Below are positions 37,320 through 47,421 of a DNA stretch of 64,000 nt, one piece after another. The position numbers and the translations under genes were made by a program. Positions within the stretch are counted from its first letter, which is position 1; every line of letters starts with the position of its first letter. Source of the DNA: Nocardioides speluncae. Its GTDB lineage: Bacteria > Actinomycetota > Actinomycetes > Propionibacteriales > Nocardioidaceae. The DNA lies in assembly GCF_003121585.1 (NCBI RefSeq), contig NZ_QEOO01000016.1:496001-560000 (forward strand), read 5' to 3'. The notes beneath the pieces were generated by a model. The model was not told where the DNA came from, did not search any database, and saw only the letters and a program-made list of their open reading frames with translations.

Positions 37320-37765
37320 TCGTGAAACGGCCCCTGATCTGGGAACTCTCTCCCGGGTCCGGGGCCGTTTCGTCGTCCATGCAACGGCCTATGCAACAAG
37401 CCCCCTCGGAGCCGGGGTGCGAGGAGGCCTCGCCCTGCGTGGCACAGCCGCGCTCTTGGCCGAGCCGATCGTGGTTGGTGCATCCGACGTGGCCGCCCCG
37501 CTCGGCTGGCCGATCACACGCACACCTCCAGGGAGTCCTCCCCGGGCGGCCCATCGGCTCCGGGGTCAGGTTGAAGAGGCGATGCGGCGGGCTCCAACGG
37601 TCGCCGCCTGGCCGCCCCATGCCCTTTGACCTACGACCGGGTGACTGAAGGGCGGCGGGCTGACAGCGTCCCGAACATCAACCGCTCCCGACCGAGTCGC
37701 CACCCGGCGGATGTGCCTTAAGGTCTGACTCGTCAGACAGGCGGCGGCACTCGGGAGGCTGGGCT
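37320..37765. other. non-coding stretch at the left island edge with terminator
   Basis: 446 bp without a convincing gene. It contains a terminator for tRNA-Leu: GAAACGGCCCC (37324-37334) paired with GGGGCCGTTTC (37361-37371). A short palindrome GTCTGAC-TC-GTCAGAC (37723-37738) lies 28 bp before the toxin gene. No integrase fragment or repeat of the tRNA 3' end was found here. Confidence 0.7.
37723..37738. promoter_or_regulatory. palindrome upstream of toxin cassette 1
   Basis: GTCTGAC and GTCAGAC, perfect 7-bp arms with a 2-bp spacer, ending 28 bp before the GTG at 37766. The place fits an operator or the start of the 5' untranslated region. Confidence 0.35.
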
Positions 37766-38770
37766 GTGGCGGGCGCAGACGTAGCGGAACTCGCGGCTGC
37801 CCTCGGCGCGGTGTCCAAGCACCTGGACCATGCGGTCGCTGGCGTGAAGCGGGCGCGGCAGTTGGCACGCGAGTCCGAGCAACGCATGGGCCGCGCTGGG
37901 CTACGCCGCATCGCCTTCCGACTGCGCGACGTCGTCGGCGACCTCGGAAAGTGCGGCCAGATCGTGCTCGCCCAGCAGACGGCGGTCGCCGACACCACCG
38001 CCCGGGTGAACGCCGTCCCCGACGGCGCCACCGCCGAACGGGTCATCACCGCCCTCGAACCGGCAGTCGCAAGCCTCCGCGAGGTCCCCAGTCACCTTGG
38101 AACGGCGACCACGAGCCTCCGCCGGCTACAGGAGACGGTCGCCGACATCCTGCGGGGCAGCAAACCAGAGCGACTTATCGGCCTGCTCAGCGACGTCGAG
38201 ACTCGACTGCGGCAGGCGTCGGGTGCAGCCACCGAGGCCACAGCCCGCGCCGAGACGGTCCTCGCGAGCGCCCGCGCCGCTGGCCGGCTCGACGTGCCAG
38301 GCATAGGTGGACTAAGACCGACATCGTCAGATCCGCCAGCCAAGCAGCGACGCGAACGCCCGGCATGGCTCCAGCGGACCGACCTCGGCCACCAGTTCAA
38401 TCTCGACGACCATCCGAACTACGAGCTAAACGAGATCCGCCTCACGACCGGCAAACGGATGGACTCCTACGTGCACGGCGAAGAGATCGTCGAACGCAAG
38501 TACACCCAGTTAGCCGAGGTCGAGGAGGCCACAGCCATCGGCTACCTACGCTCCACCTACAGCAAGTACAAAGAGGGCAACTACATTGATTCCACGCCAC
38601 GCAACCGCGAGCTCTCTCCCGAGCTGGTTGGGAAGATGACAGAGGGTGATCTGGTCTTGAAGGTGCCAGTGCAGAAGGCGCCCGTCCCGGATCGGGTGAT
38701 TGAGGCGGCCATCGAGCTTGAGATCGAGATCCGCGACACCGAAGGCAGGAGCTATCCCGTTGAGGACTGA
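37766..38770 (+). CDS. polymorphic toxin: helical N-terminus with a C-terminal nuclease-like domain
   Basis: 334 aa from a GTG with GGGAGG upstream. Residues 1-~180 are alpha-helical and low in aromatics (VAELAAALGAVSKHLDHAVA), like the export or trafficking domains of contact-type and type VII toxins. A short proline-containing linker follows. The last ~120 residues read NEIRLTTGKRMDSYVHGEE, then IVERKYTQL, LRSTYSKY and KVPVQKAPVPDRVIEAAIE. This C-terminal module recurs at the ends of many Gram-positive toxins. The acidic and lysine residues (D in MDSY, E-R-K) would fit a PD-(D/E)xK nuclease, which is my inference. The downstream gene overlaps by 11 bp and is the likely immunity gene. Confidence 0.6.
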   Translation: MAGADVAELAAALGAVSKHLDHAVAGVKRARQLARESEQRMGRAGLRRIAFRLRDVVGDLGKCGQIVLAQQTAVADTTARVNAVPDGATAERVITALEPAVASLREVPSHLGTATTSLRRLQETVADILRGSKPERLIGLLSDVETRLRQASGAATEATARAETVLASARAAGRLDVPGIGGLRPTSSDPPAKQRRERPAWLQRTDLGHQFNLDDHPNYELNEIRLTTGKRMDSYVHGEEIVERKYTQLAEVEEATAIGYLRSTYSKYKEGNYIDSTPRNRELSPELVGKMTEGDLVLKVPVQKAPVPDRVIEAAIELEIEIRDTEGRSYPVED

Positions 38771-39341
38771 GCCGATCTATTGCCAGTTGTGGAACGCGCA
38801 GCTGCGTAAGCCGATCTACCCGGTCACTGCCGACCAGGCCCGCAAGCGGGACGAGCAGGCCCGCGCGGGCAAAGACGTTGAGCACTACGCCGTCGTGTTC
38901 GGCGACCCAGCGCTCCCGGACGCCTACCTCAACATCGTGTGGGAGAACGACCACATCGGCGTATGGTTCCCCGACGCTGACGGCCGGCCGACCATGAATT
39001 GGAAGCTCACCCAGGTCGGCGACCGGATGTTCCTGACCGGGGTCACGCACTGGCTGTACCCCGATGGTGCTGGCACGAAGCTCCGAGACGCTCTCGCGAT
39101 CAGTTCGCGCTACTTCAAGCCCGACGGACTGTCAGAGCATCAGTTCAAGAACAAGGAGACCGGCCACACCACGGTAGTGGAGAAGAAGGACGTCCCCCTT
39201 GAGGGTTTCTGGGCGCCGGTGCCGACCTTCGAGGAGATCACCTACGAGTGGATCCCGGAGTGGATCCGCGAAGCAGGCAAGGACATTCGCAGCAAGGGCG
39301 CACTGACGCGCGATGAGATCCTCGCCTATGCCCCAGACTGA
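38760..39341 (+). CDS. probable immunity protein for toxin 1
   Basis: 193 aa from the TTG at 38760, which has CAGGAG about 8 bases upstream; a frame start at 38700 would overlap the toxin by 71 bp. It begins MRTEPIYCQLWNAQLRKPIY and contains YLNIVWENDHIGVWFPDADG, RMFLTGVTHWLYPDG and a C-terminal TYEWIPEWIREAGKDI. No named domain is recognised. The Tyr/Trp-rich beta-type composition, the 11-bp overlap with the toxin gene and the lack of a signal peptide fit a cytoplasmic antidote. Next downstream is an unrelated VOC gene. Confidence 0.55.
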   Translation: MRTEPIYCQLWNAQLRKPIYPVTADQARKRDEQARAGKDVEHYAVVFGDPALPDAYLNIVWENDHIGVWFPDADGRPTMNWKLTQVGDRMFLTGVTHWLYPDGAGTKLRDALAISSRYFKPDGLSEHQFKNKETGHTTVVEKKDVPLEGFWAPVPTFEEITYEWIPEWIREAGKDIRSKGALTRDEILAYAPD

Positions 39342-39522
39342 GCACCCCTAGCCGCGACGCTGTACATCTTCGCGCCGCGTGGCTGTCATGCTGAAGTGAG
39401 TGTCGGGGCGGTCCGCACGCTGGACTGCATGAGCCCCTGCTGACACCTCGGCATGCTCGCAGCGGCGAGGTCTTGTGCCGAGGCGGTGACATATTCCGCG
39501 GTGACGGCTCTATCGTCGGTCC

Positions 39523-39933
39523 ATGACCACTCGACTGAACCCCTACCTCAGCTTCGCGGGTGATGCCTCGGACGCCCTGGCGTTCTACCAGGACGTGTTC
39601 GGCGGCGATCTCACGGTCAACCACTTCGGCGACTTCGGCACCGACGACCACGGCGTGGGTGACCAGGTCATGCACGGCCAGCTGGAGACAGCGTCTGGCC
39701 TCACGCTGATGGCCGCCGACATGCTACCGGGCGAGACGTTGCGGCCCGGCAACAACCTCGCGATCAGCCTCACCGGGGACGATACCGAGGAACTGCGCGG
39801 CTACTGGCAGGACCTGTCGGACGGAGGGACCGTGACGGTCGAGCTGGCCACCCAGCCGTGGGGCGACGAGTTCGGGATGTGCGTCGACCGGTTCGGGACC
39901 TCGTGGCTGGTCAACGTCGCCGGGGGCGGCTGA
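39523..39933 (+). CDS. VOC family protein (PhnB/glyoxalase-like)
   Basis: 136 aa. The start MTTRLNPYLSFAGDASDALAF and the block FYQDVFGGDLTVNHFGDFG are typical of PhnB-like vicinal-oxygen-chelate proteins. HGQLETASGLTLMAADMLPG and an LVNVAG end complete the beta-alpha-beta-beta-beta repeat. Family members bind a metal or small ligand; the reaction is not predictable. It has its own start with no close partner and is probably a stray cargo gene between the toxin cassette and the defence genes. Confidence 0.8.
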   Translation: MTTRLNPYLSFAGDASDALAFYQDVFGGDLTVNHFGDFGTDDHGVGDQVMHGQLETASGLTLMAADMLPGETLRPGNNLAISLTGDDTEELRGYWQDLSDGGTVTVELATQPWGDEFGMCVDRFGTSWLVNVAGGG

Positions 39934-41052
39934 ACTACCGGATCCACGCTGCGCCCGGTCGGTCAGCCTGTCCGTCGGTACCGGAGGTTGGTGGTGCCGC
40001 GGCCCGCGGCGGACCCCTTGCGCTCGAACCTCGTCACCGGCCGCTCGATCCAACGCTCGACCACGCCACCCTCGAGCGCCAGCTCGGCATCGAGCACCTG
40101 CACTATCTGCTCGGCGTACCCGGCCCAGTCCGTGGCCCATCCACGAGCCCTGCCCAGTACGCGCCGTCGTGGAGAACCTCAGCCTGAGCCACTACCGACA
40201 TCGAGTGCTGCAGTGCGCCGTCCGACAGTGACTCTCGGGTGGTGGTGCGCAGGATCGAGGCGCCAAGCGCCTGGCCCTGACGGTGAACCGTGGTCCGTGG
40301 ACGTCGGGAGACCACATACAGATGAGTGTTGCTCAAGGCCAATAGCAGTTCGGTGTTCATCAGCCGCCGCTGGTAGGTGTGCAGTGGTGAGAGGTCGTAC
40401 GAGATCGTCCCGGCCATGGACTGACTTTAGTGACGCCTGAACCTCTGACGCGGCCCCACGCGCTCAGGTCGACCTCGACCGCAAGGTGACAGGCCTGTAT
40501 CCGGACCTGCCCAGCATCGTCCATGCCGAGCCGTCGCACGAGGTTGTCCCAGTCGGTGGCGTCGCGCAGGGTCGCGGTGGTGATGACGCCGCCTCTCGTG
40601 GGCCGATCGCCAGGCGATCTCCGGGTCGCCAGGCATTGATGAGCAGACGGATGGGGGTGGGCCGTCGCGCAGACCGCCTACGCCTGACCGGGAGGCACCC
40701 GCGGGCTGGCGGGACCCATCACCCGTCCCCGACCGGGCCACAAACCCCGACAGATCAGCCCCGTGGCCACGCACGCCGTCCGCGCCGTCGTCTTCACCCG
40801 CGAAGACGCCCAGCCCTGTGGGCGTGCGTAGACGATTGTGACGCCTGCCGAGCCTGGTCGAAGCAGGACATCGGCGACCTTCGCTGCTCGACCAGCTTGG
40901 GGGCGGGGAACGCGCCGACCTTCAGGGCGTCGACGACCAAGCTGCGCGGGTGGCACGTCAATACACACGCCTGCCCCGAGTTCTGCTCTCTCGCCGTGAA
41001 CTGTCCCCCCTCGGGTCTAGAGTCGCGTGCGTAGCCAACCTGGGGAGGTCCG
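39934..41052. pseudogene. decayed region with coding remnants
   Basis: 1.1 kb with no intact gene. On the minus strand two adjoining fragments in different frames look like remains of one protein. One reads GVITTATLRDATDWDNLVRR (about 40590-40530) and continues LAVEVDLSAWGRV. The other, 104 aa at 40103-40417, reads MAGTISYDLSPLHTYQRRLM. Other frames are full of Arg, Pro and Gly, as in non-coding GC-rich DNA. I do not recognise the family. The last ~40 bp hold a possible -10 (TAGAGT near 41021) for the 2122-aa gene. Confidence 0.4.
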
Positions 41053-44000
41053 GTGAGCAGGCACCGCAGCAAGCATCACCACGATCACGCGGAATTGGCA
41101 AAGGGAATCGTGCCTCCGGACGGCTGGCCTACCGCCGAAGACATCGCTGCCGTCTACGACGTCGCAGCCGCGCATACCGCCGCCATCGAGCATCTCCATG
41201 CCAACTTGATGCTCGACTTACTCAAGTCGCTTCCGGTCGGCGTGCGCGGTGAGGTCCTTCGTGCTATCCAGTTGCCCCGCGCCAACAAGGTCAACCGGGG
41301 CATGGCAACGGCGCTGGTCAATCAACTCCGCAGAACGAGCCCCGGGTCAGAGGCAGTTGAGTCCATCGTCCGACCGCTCCACATTGCGTTTTTCCACGTC
41401 GACCTCACCGGCGATCAGTGGAGGACTCTTCTATCCGGGGACCAAAGCACCATCCGCGGGCTCTACCAGGACCAGGACCTGCTGATGCGGACGCTGACGG
41501 CGGCCGCTTCCTACCTCGAGGACGAGTTCCTGATCCTCGGACTTCTCGACGCCGTGAACACTTCACCAGTTGCCGCAGCCGCGCTCTCGTTCCTGGCCTA
41601 TGCGGAGCCGGACGCCGCCGCGGCTCACGCGGAGCTCTCGGCATTGTTCCCTGATCTGCCCCCGATCAGCAGCCGCTGGCTGCGCGACGTCTGCCCTGAA
41701 GCGCTCATGGACGACAAGCTCGCCCAGCCCCAGGAGACCGAGATCGGCATCGCCACCGGGCACGCGGCGATCAACGCCCACCAGGACGCAGCGGTCTCCG
41801 CCGCTGCGGAGAACAGCAGCCCCGGACCAGCGGATGTCGACGGCACGGTTGAGCCGGTGCCAACATCGGCAGACCTCGACGCGCTCGTCCGCCTGGAAGG
41901 CAAACTCGACTGGAAACGTGCCGCAAACCTGGCGAACGAGTTCGCCGAACTGCTTGACGACGCCCGCGCCCCCGAGGTCGACGACGTCACCGAACTCCAC
42001 GAGTTCACCACCGAGGCCCAACGTCTCGCGCGCAGACTCAGCCACCTCACCCGCAGTGCAGTACCGGCCTCCGCCGACGCCCTCGATGCCTCCCTGGAGG
42101 CCCTGCGCCGCAGTCACCTGAACCACAGCAAGATCGCCGCACTTACCACCTGCTCTGGCCCCGCCACCCTGGCCGCCGTGCTCGCCGTCATCCGCAACCT
42201 GGCTGTCGCGGCACTAGCGGACCTCGGCGAGCACGACCTTGGCGAGCACGCCGACGCACTGGCCGCTCTCCACGACCTAGCCATGCTCGGGCAGGCACGC
42301 AAGAATGGCGAGGACATCGACTTCGTCGTCATGGCCGACCTCGAGGCAATCATCCGTGCTGGCTTGCCCGCAGAGGCCTACCCGGCCACAATGGCGGCCG
42401 TCGCTGGCGACCTGACCCTTGCGCTGCAGCCGAACGACCCCGAGGGCAGTCAGCCTGATCCCGACGCCACAGAGGCGCTTCCCGACGAGCACGTGGACGA
42501 GCGCCGCAGCGGCAGCGCGGTTGCGCCCAAACGCGCTACACCATCCGCCCTGAGAATCGAGGCCTCAGCAGTCGAGGACGCGGCACACCCCGACGCAGCC
42601 TCCGGCGTTGACGACGACGGTGCGACCGCGGCAGCCGCCGACCCCATTCAGCCAGAGGCATCACACACCGACCAGCTTGGCCGCGCTCCGAACGACGCAC
42701 ACCCCTCACTGGCGACCAGCGAACGGGACACAGCAGGGGAGCCTGTCGCAGAGCCTCCCGTTGTCGAAGCCGGTGATATCGACCTCAGCCAACTCGACGA
42801 GCTCCTTGCCGCCGGCGCCGCACCCGACCTGGTTCGCCGCATGCCCGCGAAATCACCGAGCGCCCACGACAGCCGCACGGACGCCCCAAATGACACCACC
42901 CGCAGTCCCGAGCCCCGAGAACCCAGCTCGCCCGCCGACGACGACCTCGACGAGCAGCTCGCGGCCGCCGAGGTCAGGGCTCTCGCTCAAGCACGTTACG
43001 GTCTCGCCTCCCTGCTCCACGCGGACCGGTCCCAAGTCGCCGCCCGCCGCATTGCCGCGTACCAGGCACACCTGACCTCCGCCACTGGAGGGCTCGCAGC
43101 CGCGTTCTCCCAAGAGACAATCCACGTCCACCGCGGCGACCTCGGGCACGATCGACCCGGCCATCTCCTCGCTTGGGCAGCGGCCGCCCGCGTCGCCATC
43201 GTTGCACCCGCGTCAGGCGCAGCCGCCATCCTCCAAGATCTTGCTCCGTGCGTCGCCGCCTATCCCGCACTGACCCGCATCGGAAGCGAACTCGCTGCCG
43301 CGTCCCGCGCCGGAGCCATCGCATTGCCGGATGTGGCTGACCAGGTCTCCGCGCAGCACAGCGCCGACTCCCGCGCCGCCGGCCTGGCCCAGCAGGCACG
43401 CAGCCTGCTCGAGGATGCCACCCAACGCACCGTGAAGTACGCACCGGCCAACGGCGTCTACCAAGCGTGGATGAGCGGCGGCGGCGTCCTCGGCCCGCTG
43501 CTGTCCACCGTCGCTGGAAACGACCCCAACTACGCCGCCAATGTCCGGGAACAGGTCATCGGGCTGCTGCCAGTCGTAGACCGGAGCATTGACGACACCT
43601 TCCATGACCAACGCCGCCGCAACGGCCGGGCAAAAATAGTCGCCGGCGCCCGCAATACCCTCACCCAGCGCTACCAGGAAGCCCTCGACCTGTGCGGCCA
43701 GTGGGCGGATGCAGCCACCACCAGTGTCGAACTGCGCGACCGCGACCGCGGCCGCGGCAACGCTCGATCGGCCCGGCCGATCGAGAAGCTCCGACGAGGT
43801 ATCGAAGGAGTGCGCGAGGAAGGCCTCGCCGAACTCGACAGCATCCGTGAGCAGGCACCCGATACGCCAGACGGACGACTCGAAGCAGCCGCCGCGGCCG
43901 CGTGCCTCGTCATGCTCACCGACACGTTCGCCACCTGCGACGGACGACCCCCACGCGGCCCGGAACCGACGCCCGGCTGGGTGCTGCACTGCGACCTCGT

Positions 44001-47000
44001 CGGGACCGACGTGGAACTGGCCGCCGACACCCTAGAGCCACGTGCCAGCATCGCGGAGGTGACTCAGCTCGCCCAGCTTCTCGCCGCCGGCCCTCCGATC
44101 AGCGATGAGGACGCCTATGGCCATCGGGCCGAACGTGGCGAACACGACATCACGGCCGCCCATGTTGCCAACCTCGAGGCCGTCAACCCCGTCGCGGGTC
44201 AGCTCCTTCGCACCCGCCGTGAAGCCGACGTGGCCGAACGTCGCGCCAACCTTGCCGATCAACTCGACCAACTGTCCGCAGATATCGACCAGCGCCGTCA
44301 GGTTGCCACCCTGCCCGAGGACGTCTGGTCGGCCCTGTCGGCCGATATCGAGGCACTGCGCGCCCCTGCCCGCCGCGATTTCGGCCGCATCGAGCACGAG
44401 GTCGCCCGCATCAACGACACCGTCGACAAGTGCGGACTCGAGCTCGTCCACGAGACTCGTGGACGCATCGAGGAGAAGGCGGCTGAGAACCAAGCCGTCG
44501 CCGCAAACAAGGACACTCTGCTGGGCTTCGTCGACGCGGGCGACGTGGCCGGTGCCGAGGAGTACCTCGAGGTGCTCACCGCCGGCGGCACCCTCCCGGA
44601 CTTCCGTGGCGTCGGAGACCACCTCCGCCGCTTCTTCCCGGCGGTGCCGGATCTCGCTGCCCGGCACGCCGACCTCCTTCCCGACCTAAGGTCGGCCCTC
44701 GAAACCGGCAAGCTCACCACACCCGTCGCCGCACTAGTCGACGCTGCCGGCGTCACCCTGACTGACAACATCGAGACGTCGCGACACAGCGCCACCCGCG
44801 CGCTCGGTGCGTGGGGCAAGCTGGCCAGCAGCCCCAACCAGCGCGACATCGACGCTCCCGGCGCGCTCCGCTGGGTTCTCGAGACCTGCGGGCTGGAGTT
44901 CGCGACCGCCGAGGTCCAGACACGACGCAATCAGGCACAGAGGCAGTGGGTCCAGCTGAAGGGCGTAACGGGCGTTGGCTACGCGCTGTCCCCGTCGTTG
45001 GGCAGCCAGATGAGCCCAAGCGGCGCCACACTTCGTGTCATGCTGACCTGGAAGAAGGTGCCCCCGGCCACTTTGATCGAGTGGGTGCGCGACGGGCAGC
45101 AGGACACCACAGTCGTGGTCCTCACGCTCGGCGGAAGTTACAGCGCCGCTGAACGACGCGCGTTGGCCAACGCTGCGCGCGGCCAGTCCCGACCGGTCGT
45201 TATCGTGATCGATCCTGCCGCTCTCAGCTACCTTGCGGTACAGCCTGAAGCCCTCCGATCGACCCTCGCCCAGATCACACTTCCGTTCACCGCAGACTCC
45301 CCCTACCGCGACATGGCTGGCGACACCGCGCCCGAGATGTTCTACGGCCGCACCATGGAACGGGACGCGGTGATGGATCTCAACGGACCGTCATTCGTCT
45401 CCGGTGGGCGCCAGCTCGGCAAGTCCGCGCTCCTGCGAGACGCCGCCCGAAAGTTCAACAATGGCGACACTCGCCGTGCCGTATTTCGGGAGATCCGCGT
45501 CGTCGGCGCCGACAATGATCCCGAACAGCTCTGGCCGATGCTCCAAGCGAGCTTGCACGACGCCGACATCACACCCGCGCCCATCGGGCACGTGACCGCC
45601 GAGAGTGTGGGCGCCCTCATCCTCGAATGGCTTGAAGATGATCTCGAACGGTCTTTGCTCATCCTCATCGACGAAGCCGACAACTTCCTGACCGCCGACG
45701 CCGACGGGAACAAGTTCACCCAGGTATCGGCCTGCAAGAGGCTGATGGACGAGGCCGAACGGCGAGTGAAGTTCGTTTTCGCCGGACTGCACCGCACCGC
45801 CCGGTTCGAGTCGCTGGCCAACCAGCCGTTGGCCCACTTGGGTCGCCCGATCGTCGTCGGTCCCCTCCGGCCGCAGGCAGCACACGACCTGCTCACCCGG
45901 CCCCTGGCAGCGCTCGGCTACACCTTCAACGATCCCGTGCGGCAGCCCGCCCGGATCCTCGCGGTCACCAACAACGTCCCCTCGCTGCTGCAGCTGTTCG
46001 GGCGCGCACTCATCACTCACCTGACCAGCCGGGAGGTCGTCCAAGGACCGCCCGAGGTCATCAGCGACACCGACATCGACGCCGTCCTCGACGACACCGA
46101 CCTGCGTGAGGGGTTCCGCGAGAAGTACATCCTCACGCTCAACCTCGATCATCGATATCTGGTGATCGTGTACGTCGTCGCACTCGCCGCCCACGAGCAG
46201 GGCGTCGACGAAGGTCTCACCGTCAACCAGCTCGCCGAGCAGTGCCGGTCGTTCTGGCCTGCCGGATTCGCCACGCTCGGGATCGACCACCTCCGGGGCC
46301 TGGTTACCGAATGCTGCGACGTCGGCCTCCTCGCACTGAACCAGGGTCGGTATCGGATGCGCACTCCGACCGTGCTCAGGCTGCTCGGCAACGCCGAGGC
46401 GGTCGTGGACGTTCTCACCACCGCGGAGGAGCGGCTAAAGCTGCCGTCCCCATTGACCGCCCAGTCGCACCGCCAGCTGCTCCACAAGTCAGGGCACCGA
46501 TCGCCGCTGACCGCCCGACAGATCGCACAGATCTTCAGTCGACGGCCCCAGACACTGTTGGTCGTCGGCACGGAGGCCCTCGGCATCAGCTGGGTCGCCA
46601 CCTGCCTCGAACAGGTTCAGCACGACGGACGATCCGGCGGAGCCGACGTACGCAGGCTGTCAAACCCGACTCCGGCCGGGCTGCTCACCCTCGCCGGTCG
46701 AGTAACCAAACCCACCGTCCTCATCGCAGATGTACGCACCAAGGGCCCGGCACACGTGGGTGCCCTTGTCGACGCAGTGGACGCCACCCACGACGCTGCC
46801 CATTGCCCACTCACCGTGGTGATCGTGGCCGACACCAGGTCCGCGCCGCGGTGGGCTGGGTCAGGGGACGTTCTCGAACTCACTCGGGTCGACGCCGCCG
46901 GTCTCAGCCTTTGGATCGACGAGGAGAACGCGCCGTACCACACGCCCGAGGATCAAGCGGACCTTCTGCAGCTCACCGGAGGCTGGCTTCACCTCGTCGA

Positions 47001-47421
47001 ACGCGCCATGGCCGCAACCGGCGGCGCCGTGGTCGCCCGAGGCCGCGGCAACATCGACGATCTCCGCGGACAGCTCGTGTCAGAGGGTGGCGCCGCGGAG
47101 CTCCTCACTAGCGCCGGGGTCGGCCGCGGCGACAGCCAACCCGTGACGGTGGCCTTGCGCGCCGCACTCGACATCGTCGCCGACCTCACCCGCGACGGCG
47201 GCGCGCCCATGGAGGTTCTCACCGAGCTGCTCGACGACGCCGACACCGACGGGCGGCTCGACCGGCTAGCCCTAGCCGCCGGGTTCGCCAAGACCGATGA
47301 CGCGCTGCTGGTCCTTCGCGCTATCGGGCTCCTCGACGTCGACACCGTCGGAAACCTCACTGTCGAACCGACCCTCAACGCTGCAAACGCCACGCTCACT
47401 TCCGGACAGGCGGGCCCGTGA
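41053..47421 (+). CDS. 2122-aa STAND/AAA-like ATPase, putative defence sensor
   Basis: GTG start at 41053 with GGGGAGG upstream. Residues 1-~450 are helical. About 465-640 is a charged, Pro/Asp/Ala-rich linker. About 640-1300 is again helical with coiled-coil character. The ATPase starts with a STAND-type entry FYGRTMERDAV, Walker A GGRQLGKS (Gly1451-Ser1458) and Walker B LLILIDEADNF (Asp1540, Glu1541), followed by sensor-like FVFAGLHRTARF and a winged-helix-like stretch. A C-terminal part (about 1830-2110) has strand patterns LLVVGTEALGISWV and VVIVADTRSA. No known system matches by eye. The GTGA overlap with a beta-CASP nuclease gene suggests a sensor-effector pair. Confidence 0.6.
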   Translation: MSRHRSKHHHDHAELAKGIVPPDGWPTAEDIAAVYDVAAAHTAAIEHLHANLMLDLLKSLPVGVRGEVLRAIQLPRANKVNRGMATALVNQLRRTSPGSEAVESIVRPLHIAFFHVDLTGDQWRTLLSGDQSTIRGLYQDQDLLMRTLTAAASYLEDEFLILGLLDAVNTSPVAAAALSFLAYAEPDAAAAHAELSALFPDLPPISSRWLRDVCPEALMDDKLAQPQETEIGIATGHAAINAHQDAAVSAAAENSSPGPADVDGTVEPVPTSADLDALVRLEGKLDWKRAANLANEFAELLDDARAPEVDDVTELHEFTTEAQRLARRLSHLTRSAVPASADALDASLEALRRSHLNHSKIAALTTCSGPATLAAVLAVIRNLAVAALADLGEHDLGEHADALAALHDLAMLGQARKNGEDIDFVVMADLEAIIRAGLPAEAYPATMAAVAGDLTLALQPNDPEGSQPDPDATEALPDEHVDERRSGSAVAPKRATPSALRIEASAVEDAAHPDAASGVDDDGATAAAADPIQPEASHTDQLGRAPNDAHPSLATSERDTAGEPVAEPPVVEAGDIDLSQLDELLAAGAAPDLVRRMPAKSPSAHDSRTDAPNDTTRSPEPREPSSPADDDLDEQLAAAEVRALAQARYGLASLLHADRSQVAARRIAAYQAHLTSATGGLAAAFSQETIHVHRGDLGHDRPGHLLAWAAAARVAIVAPASGAAAILQDLAPCVAAYPALTRIGSELAAASRAGAIALPDVADQVSAQHSADSRAAGLAQQARSLLEDATQRTVKYAPANGVYQAWMSGGGVLGPLLSTVAGNDPNYAANVREQVIGLLPVVDRSIDDTFHDQRRRNGRAKIVAGARNTLTQRYQEALDLCGQWADAATTSVELRDRDRGRGNARSARPIEKLRRGIEGVREEGLAELDSIREQAPDTPDGRLEAAAAAACLVMLTDTFATCDGRPPRGPEPTPGWVLHCDLVGTDVELAADTLEPRASIAEVTQLAQLLAAGPPISDEDAYGHRAERGEHDITAAHVANLEAVNPVAGQLLRTRREADVAERRANLADQLDQLSADIDQRRQVATLPEDVWSALSADIEALRAPARRDFGRIEHEVARINDTVDKCGLELVHETRGRIEEKAAENQAVAANKDTLLGFVDAGDVAGAEEYLEVLTAGGTLPDFRGVGDHLRRFFPAVPDLAARHADLLPDLRSALETGKLTTPVAALVDAAGVTLTDNIETSRHSATRALGAWGKLASSPNQRDIDAPGALRWVLETCGLEFATAEVQTRRNQAQRQWVQLKGVTGVGYALSPSLGSQMSPSGATLRVMLTWKKVPPATLIEWVRDGQQDTTVVVLTLGGSYSAAERRALANAARGQSRPVVIVIDPAALSYLAVQPEALRSTLAQITLPFTADSPYRDMAGDTAPEMFYGRTMERDAVMDLNGPSFVSGGRQLGKSALLRDAARKFNNGDTRRAVFREIRVVGADNDPEQLWPMLQASLHDADITPAPIGHVTAESVGALILEWLEDDLERSLLILIDEADNFLTADADGNKFTQVSACKRLMDEAERRVKFVFAGLHRTARFESLANQPLAHLGRPIVVGPLRPQAAHDLLTRPLAALGYTFNDPVRQPARILAVTNNVPSLLQLFGRALITHLTSREVVQGPPEVISDTDIDAVLDDTDLREGFREKYILTLNLDHRYLVIVYVVALAAHEQGVDEGLTVNQLAEQCRSFWPAGFATLGIDHLRGLVTECCDVGLLALNQGRYRMRTPTVLRLLGNAEAVVDVLTTAEERLKLPSPLTAQSHRQLLHKSGHRSPLTARQIAQIFSRRPQTLLVVGTEALGISWVATCLEQVQHDGRSGGADVRRLSNPTPAGLLTLAGRVTKPTVLIADVRTKGPAHVGALVDAVDATHDAAHCPLTVVIVADTRSAPRWAGSGDVLELTRVDAAGLSLWIDEENAPYHTPEDQADLLQLTGGWLHLVERAMAATGGAVVARGRGNIDDLRGQLVSEGGAAELLTSAGVGRGDSQPVTVALRAALDIVADLTRDGGAPMEVLTELLDDADTDGRLDRLALAAGFAKTDDALLVLRAIGLLDVDTVGNLTVEPTLNAANATLTSGQAGP

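Noticed and set aside
37213..37620. Minus-strand frame reading through tRNA-Leu (GVEPPRPFGHTDLNRARLPI)
   Set aside because: A known type of false protein from antisense tRNA-Leu; not a gene.
40794..41072. 92-codon minus-strand frame before the 2122-aa gene
   Set aside because: Overlaps the start of the large gene and has no recognisable pattern; treated as part of the decayed region.
41053..47421. BREX or Pgl ATPase (BrxC/PglY) identity for the 2122-aa protein
   Set aside because: Walker motifs lie in the C-terminal third after a STAND-type FYGR entry, and no PglZ or PglX partner is present.
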